NCBI GenBank assembly: GCA_022565135.1 | Contig: JADFKA010000049.1 | Location: 1-9,430, forward strand | Direction: 5' to 3' | Origin: Pseudomonadota bacterium | Lineage (GTDB): Bacteria > Pseudomonadota > Gammaproteobacteria > Steroidobacterales > Woeseiaceae | DNA: 9,430 nucleotides | In this document: positions 5,688-9,430 of the stretch, piece by piece | Layout of the letters: every line of letters begins with the position of its first letter | Numbering within the stretch: the stretch's first letter is position 1 | The notes under the pieces: model-generated | Database searches by the model: none | Told to the model about the DNA's origin: nothing | What the model saw: the letters and a program-made list of their open reading frames with translations, nothing else | Position numbers and translations under genes: made by a program

Positions 5688-8366
5688 ATGCAGGTTTCCC
5701 AACCCAGTAGTAACTCACACAACATATCACGCACCCCGGTCGCAGCAGGTATTGTGCTGGCACTCGCGAGCCCGACGTTGTTAGCGCAAGAGGGAGCCTT
5801 GGCGATCGAAGAGATAATAGTCACCGCGCAAAAGCGCGCCCAAAACTTGCAAGACGTTCCGATCAGCATCTCGACTTTGGGCAGCGAGTCGATCAAAGAA
5901 TTAAATCTGACGAATTTTAAAGACTACACGCAGATGCTACCGGCTGTGGCCATGACTCCGAACCTGGCCGCCGGCTCGAGCTTCAACCTGGTTTACATGC
6001 GCGGTATTGCGACTTCCGGTGACGGTCAGGCGACTACCTCGCTACCGAGCGTCGGCATGTACCTGGACGAGCTGTCGATGACAACCATTCAGGGCAATAT
6101 TGATGTACACATGTACGATGTCGCGCGCGTGGAGGTGCTTGCCGGGCCACAGGGCACACTGTATGGCGCTAGTTCACAGGCCGGTACCATCCGCGTCATC
6201 ACGAACAAACCGGATGCCAGCGGGTTTTCCTCGAGCGTCAGCGTGAGCGTCAACAGTGTCGATGAAGGCGGCACCGGTTACACGGTTGAGGGCTACGTCA
6301 ACGCGCCGATCGGCGATAATGCGGCTATTCGCCTGGTGGGTTGGTCGCGCAACGATGCGGGCTGGATCGACAATGTGTTGGGCAGCAGGACCTTCCCGGG
6401 CATTGTAAATATTGAGGACCCGGCTTCACCAGACCCAATGAATCCTCTCAATCTTTGCGATTCGTCCGTGGATTGCACCGCCGATGACATCACGCTGACG
6501 AATACCGACAAGGCCAAGAAAGATTACAACACCCTAGACACGATCGGCGCGCGTGTCGCGCTGCAAGTCGACTTGGGCGACAACTGGACCGTGACGCCGA
6601 CCCTGATGTACCAAAAATCGGAGTCAGAGGGAGCCTGGGCCGACGATCTCAGCGACTTTGTTCCTGGGGACTATGCCGTCACGCACTTCAAAGACGAATT
6701 TTTCGACGATGAGTGGTCCATGATTGGCCTTACCATCGAAGGCAGTATCGGTAATTTCGATGTGGTCTATGCGGGCTCTTACCTGGATCGTGAAGTTCAA
6801 GGATCGACCGATTATTCGGACTATTCGTATTGGTACGACGTGTCTGGGACAACCGGTTATTATGCCGACCTGCATTTTTCCGGGACCGGCGCGCGCACCT
6901 TTACGAATCAATTTGCCGATCCGGCGAATTGTCCTCTCTATCCTACAGATCCGGACGATTTGTGTGCCTATGACCCGGCCCTGGTTGGCACGCGTACGAT
7001 GTCGGGCGCGGCGTATACCAACGACGACAGATACACCAAGACGAACCACGAGCTGCGGATCAGCACGGACTCAACGAAGCGCGTTCGCGCCCTGCTCGGC
7101 GTTTTCTCGCAGAAACAGTACCACGACTTCGAGCAGCACTGGGAGGTCGAGGGAGGCGTTGCGCCGTCAACGCAGATGAACGGGGGAGGGGACCCGAACT
7201 TCACGGACACGGTGTACCTCAATAGCATGGACCGAACCGACCGCGATACAGCCTTTTTCGGTAGCATCAGTTTCGACATCACTGACGCTCTGGAGCTGAC
7301 GGTCGGCACGAGATTCTTCGAACCCGAAGTCCATGTTAAGGGCTTCTTCGGCTTTCCCGAGCCTTGGATAGGCCATTGGGGGACCGACGGGGAAGGACAG
7401 TGCGATCTAACGGAGTTTATGGCCGACGACCCATTGACTCCGGAGGACGAGAGCCTCATCCCTAATGTGGGCTGGACGCCTGCCTTCAATGGTCAGGAGG
7501 CCTTCAAAAACAAGCCCTGCCTGAATGTTGACAAGACACAAAAAGAAAGCGGCAACGTCTCCCGAGTCAACCTGTCCTGGAATGTCAGCGATGACCACAT
7601 GGTGTATTTCACCTGGTCGGAGGGCTACCGCCCTGGCGGCATCCAGCGCAGACCCTCATTGGGGACCTACCTGTCCGACTTCCTGACCAACGTTGAGGTT
7701 GGTTGGAAAACCCAGTGGGCGGATAACCGCTTCCAGTTCAACGGTGCGGTGTTCACCCAGGACTGGGACGACATCCAGATTGGCTTAACCGGAGATAATG
7801 CCATCACGCTGGTTGACAACGGACCTTCAGCGTCAGTCGACGGAATCGAAGTTGACATTCTGTGGCTCGCCACCGACAGGCTGAGACTTTCGGCAGCGGC
7901 ATCCTTCTACGATTCCCAGTTGGAGGACGACTACTGTTGTCTTGATAGCGGTCCCGATGACATCGACGGAACGGCCGATGACACCCCCTTGGCCCCCAAG
8001 GGGACTCGCTTACCCATCACTGCCGACGTAAAGTACAACATCGTCGCCCGTTATCACTTCCCGATGGGGAGCTTCGACGCCTATTTGCAGGGCGTGTTAG
8101 TTCACCAAAGCGATCGGGATTCCAGACTTGCCCGGTTCAAAAACGACATAGAGGGTGTACTCCCCTCGTATACAACGCTCGATATTAGTGGCGGCTTCGG
8201 GAAAGACGACTGGTCGGTGGACTTGTTCATCTCGAATGCCACCGGTGCGGACGAGACGGTTTATCACGACACAGAGTGTATTCCGAGCACCTGCGCGGGT
8301 CAGATTTACGGTGTGAGATTACGACCAACGACGATTTCGGCGAGGTTCACCAAGGACTTCAATTGA
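5688..8366 (+). CDS. TonB-dependent outer-membrane receptor
   Basis: The protein has 892 residues, a normal size for the family. Order: signal peptide (about 1-33, cleavage after LLA), TonB box-like EEIIVTAQKR (41-50), plug domain (about 52-175, with LQDVPISIS, YMRGIA and RVEVLAGPQGTLYGASSQAGTIRVITNKP, the last split here across 147-175), then a 22-strand beta barrel. The C-terminus reads ISARFTKDFN, so the usual terminal Phe is followed by one Asn. It should take up a scarce, large ligand across the outer membrane using TonB energy. The plug resembles the broad group annotated in marine and polycyclic-degrading bacteria rather than a specific siderophore receptor, so the ligand is not known. 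All ten cysteines lie after the plug (257, 263, 415, 426, 572, 611, 750, 751, 864, 869), in acidic loop-like segments. The gene follows a TPR-sulfotransferase, has its own control region, and ends in a strong terminator. Confidence 0.95.
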   Translation: MQVSQPSSNSHNISRTPVAAGIVLALASPTLLAQEGALAIEEIIVTAQKRAQNLQDVPISISTLGSESIKELNLTNFKDYTQMLPAVAMTPNLAAGSSFNLVYMRGIATSGDGQATTSLPSVGMYLDELSMTTIQGNIDVHMYDVARVEVLAGPQGTLYGASSQAGTIRVITNKPDASGFSSSVSVSVNSVDEGGTGYTVEGYVNAPIGDNAAIRLVGWSRNDAGWIDNVLGSRTFPGIVNIEDPASPDPMNPLNLCDSSVDCTADDITLTNTDKAKKDYNTLDTIGARVALQVDLGDNWTVTPTLMYQKSESEGAWADDLSDFVPGDYAVTHFKDEFFDDEWSMIGLTIEGSIGNFDVVYAGSYLDREVQGSTDYSDYSYWYDVSGTTGYYADLHFSGTGARTFTNQFADPANCPLYPTDPDDLCAYDPALVGTRTMSGAAYTNDDRYTKTNHELRISTDSTKRVRALLGVFSQKQYHDFEQHWEVEGGVAPSTQMNGGGDPNFTDTVYLNSMDRTDRDTAFFGSISFDITDALELTVGTRFFEPEVHVKGFFGFPEPWIGHWGTDGEGQCDLTEFMADDPLTPEDESLIPNVGWTPAFNGQEAFKNKPCLNVDKTQKESGNVSRVNLSWNVSDDHMVYFTWSEGYRPGGIQRRPSLGTYLSDFLTNVEVGWKTQWADNRFQFNGAVFTQDWDDIQIGLTGDNAITLVDNGPSASVDGIEVDILWLATDRLRLSAAASFYDSQLEDDYCCLDSGPDDIDGTADDTPLAPKGTRLPITADVKYNIVARYHFPMGSFDAYLQGVLVHQSDRDSRLARFKNDIEGVLPSYTTLDISGGFGKDDWSVDLFISNATGADETVYHDTECIPSTCAGQIYGVRLRPTTISARFTKDFN

Positions 8367-8371
8367 TAATG

Positions 8372-8400
8372 AAGGGCTCCCATACGGGGGCCCTTTTTTT
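8372..8400 (+). terminator. Rho-independent terminator of the receptor gene
   Basis: AAGGGCTCCC pairs with GGGGGCCCTT through ten pairs (one T-G) around the 4-base loop ATAC, followed by a run of seven T (8394-8400, the first two in the stem). It begins 5 bases after the stop codon. The reverse strand lacks a T run, so it works in the plus direction only. Confidence 0.92.
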
Positions 8401-8413
8401 GACAGGCAGGGAA

Positions 8414-8767
8414 TTACTCCGCAGGCTGACGATGCTCGAACAGCAAACCGCGGGCGGTGTATTGCGGGAACCCCTTCCAATAAGTGTGTCTGTCCGTTGC
8501 TTGCCCATTTTCCATTGATTAAACGCCATCCTGGGAGTCTGGTATGAGTTGCAGATACGCCAGGCGCTCGGTATCGCCTTTCAAATAGTAGTCAAAAAAC
8601 ACCGTGGCGAAATGATTCATGATGTTAGCCGAGCGGACTGAATCCCATACCGCGTCTGTGTAGTGAAATGCGCCTGCCTGATCGTCGCTTTTGTGAATCT
8701 CGATTGGCAACGGAATCGGCGCGATGGCATTGTGACCGGCGTTGACGAAGGTAAGCAGGTGCTGAGT
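8414..8767 (-). pseudogene. C-terminal remnant of an alpha/beta hydrolase
   Basis: One minus-strand frame, bounded by stops at 8768-8770 and 8414-8416, encodes a recognisable hydrolase C-terminus. It contains TFVNAGHNAIAPIPLP with the likely catalytic His, HYTDAVWDSVRSANIMNHF, FFDYYLKGDTERLAYL, and after a stop YWKGFPQYTARGLLFEH. The in-frame TAA at 8519-8521 falls in IPDSQDGV-stop-SMENGQ, where relatives, as I recall them, have Trp. The nucleophile-bearing N-terminal two thirds are absent: nothing similar lies upstream of 8768, and the sequence changes to the AT-rich leader of the divergent dehydrogenase gene. There is no ribosome site or good start. It is therefore a deleted and stop-broken gene of the dienelactone hydrolase or acetylhydrolase-like group. 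A sequencing error could explain the stop but not the missing 5' part. Confidence 0.75.
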
Positions 8768-8821
8768 TTAATCATATTTTTCTCACATAAGGACGCTATC
8801 TCATCGCAGCTACAAAATTGA

Positions 8822-8827
8822 TATTAT
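8822..8827 (+). promoter_or_regulatory. Possible -10 element of the dehydrogenase gene
   Basis: TATTAT in an AT-rich stretch (8771-8848) would start transcription near 8834, 28 bases before the ATG. No clear -35 hexamer is present, so this is a weak call. Confidence 0.3.
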
Positions 8828-8861
8828 TCATCATTAGCATTCAACAGTGCAGGAGCGTGCG

Positions 8862-9430
8862 ATGCGAGTGACATTTGCAGGTCTTGGCGTTATGGGGTAT
8901 CCGATGGCTGGGTTTCTCGCACACGCTGGACACGATGTCACGGTGTTTAATCGCACCACGAGTAAGGCCGACGCGTGGCAAAAAGAATACGGTGGTGCGG
9001 TGGCCGCGACACCTCGGGAAGCAGCGGCCGATGCGGAAATCGTGTTTTGCTGTGTCGGCAATGATGATGATGTGCGGCAGGTAATCCTTGGCGATGACGG
9101 CGTGCTGGCCGGTACCTGCAGCGGCTCAGTCATCGTGGATCACACGACAGCATCAGCACGGATCGCGTGTGAGATTAATGAGCTAGCGCGAGAAAAGGGC
9201 GTCGACTTTCTCGATGCGCCGCTTTCCGGCGGGCAGGCCGGCGCAGAATCGGGGCAATTGACCATCATGGTCGGCGGTGACCAGGCCGCATACGAGCGAA
9301 TCCTGCCCATCATGGATTGTTACGCTAAAGCCTGCACGCTTATTGGTGAAGTTGGTTGTGGTCAAAAAGCCAAGATGGTGAACCAGATCTGCATTGCCGG
9401 AATCGTACAAGGGCTTGCCGAAGGCCTGCA
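8862..9430 (+). CDS. Beta-hydroxyacid dehydrogenase (GLYR/HIBADH-like), C-terminus beyond window
   Basis: The first 189 residues are complete; the family usually has about 290, so roughly a third is missing. The protein should be a cytoplasmic oxidoreductase acting on a small 3-hydroxy acid or its aldehyde. The Rossmann motif is GLGVMG (7-12). After strand beta-2 comes NRTTSK (30-35); NR-T here usually marks NADP(H) preference, as in glyoxylate and succinic semialdehyde reductases. The substrate-binding motif DAPLSGGQAGAESGQL spans 118-133 (S122-G124), and the catalytic Lys is K171 in GQKAKMVNQ with N174 nearby. AGGAG (8851-8855) lies 6 bases before the ATG, a strong ribosome site. The exact substrate (3-hydroxyisobutyrate, tartronate semialdehyde, glyoxylate or another) cannot be told from this. 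It is preceded by a decayed hydrolase gene on the other strand and is probably the first gene of its unit. Confidence 0.9.
   Translation, partial: MRVTFAGLGVMGYPMAGFLAHAGHDVTVFNRTTSKADAWQKEYGGAVAATPREAAADAEIVFCCVGNDDDVRQVILGDDGVLAGTCSGSVIVDHTTASARIACEINELAREKGVDFLDAPLSGGQAGAESGQLTIMVGGDQAAYERILPIMDCYAKACTLIGEVGCGQKAKMVNQICIAGIVQGLAEGL

Noticed and set aside
6624..7489. Overlapping minus- and plus-strand frames inside the receptor gene
   Set aside because: All are shadows of the long receptor frame, which is supported by plug and barrel features over its full length.
8276..8518. 80-residue plus-strand frame spanning the receptor end
   Set aside because: It runs through the end of the receptor gene and the terminator hairpin, and has no start signal.

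Overview
The window looks like chromosomal DNA from a gammaproteobacterium, probably a marine or sediment heterotroph. This rests on a Gram-negative envelope gene set (an outer-membrane TonB-dependent receptor and a lipoprotein with alanine at +2), moderate GC, Shine-Dalgarno-led genes and a perfect CRP-type palindrome. Lineage below class level is a guess. There are no RNA genes, transposases, CRISPR arrays or phage genes.

Left part (1-2692). A membrane-anchored NERD-domain protein runs off the left edge on the minus strand. Its upstream region carries a perfect TGTGA-N6-TCACA site, centred at -41.5 from an inferred start of transcription. Diverging from it is a DUF2799 lipoprotein with a long coiled-coil tail. 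That gene meets, tail to tail with only 2 bases between stop codons, a compact minus-strand operon. Read in its own direction the operon holds a 7-codon leader ORF, a 165-residue membrane-anchored protein of unknown function, a 32-codon ORF, and a 134-residue membrane-anchored cysteine-containing protein. Consecutive frames are joined by TAATG, abutting TAA-GTG and GTGA junctions, so the whole unit looks translationally coupled.

Middle part (2693-8400). A plus-strand Mpo1-like (DUF962) membrane protein is followed by a 178-base gap with two inverted repeats. Next comes a large TPR-sulfotransferase fusion, then a TonB-dependent receptor with its own strong terminator. The 154 bases between these last two genes hold four GTAAT-cored boxes at 22, 22 and 23 base spacing, overlapping a plausible promoter. 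The receptor has ten cysteines after the plug, all in close pairs or plausible loop pairs. The pair probably forms one functional module: import of a ligand plus a PAPS-dependent sulfotransferase of unknown acceptor.

Right part (8401-9430). A decayed C-terminal fragment of an alpha/beta hydrolase lies on the minus strand, missing its 5' part and broken by an in-frame stop. Beyond it, a plus-strand beta-hydroxyacid dehydrogenase (GLYR/3-hydroxyisobutyrate dehydrogenase type, with an NADP-like NRT motif) runs off the right edge.

The best candidates for something undescribed are the coupled small-ORF operon and the phased-box control region of the receptor. No complete new defence or mobile system is visible.
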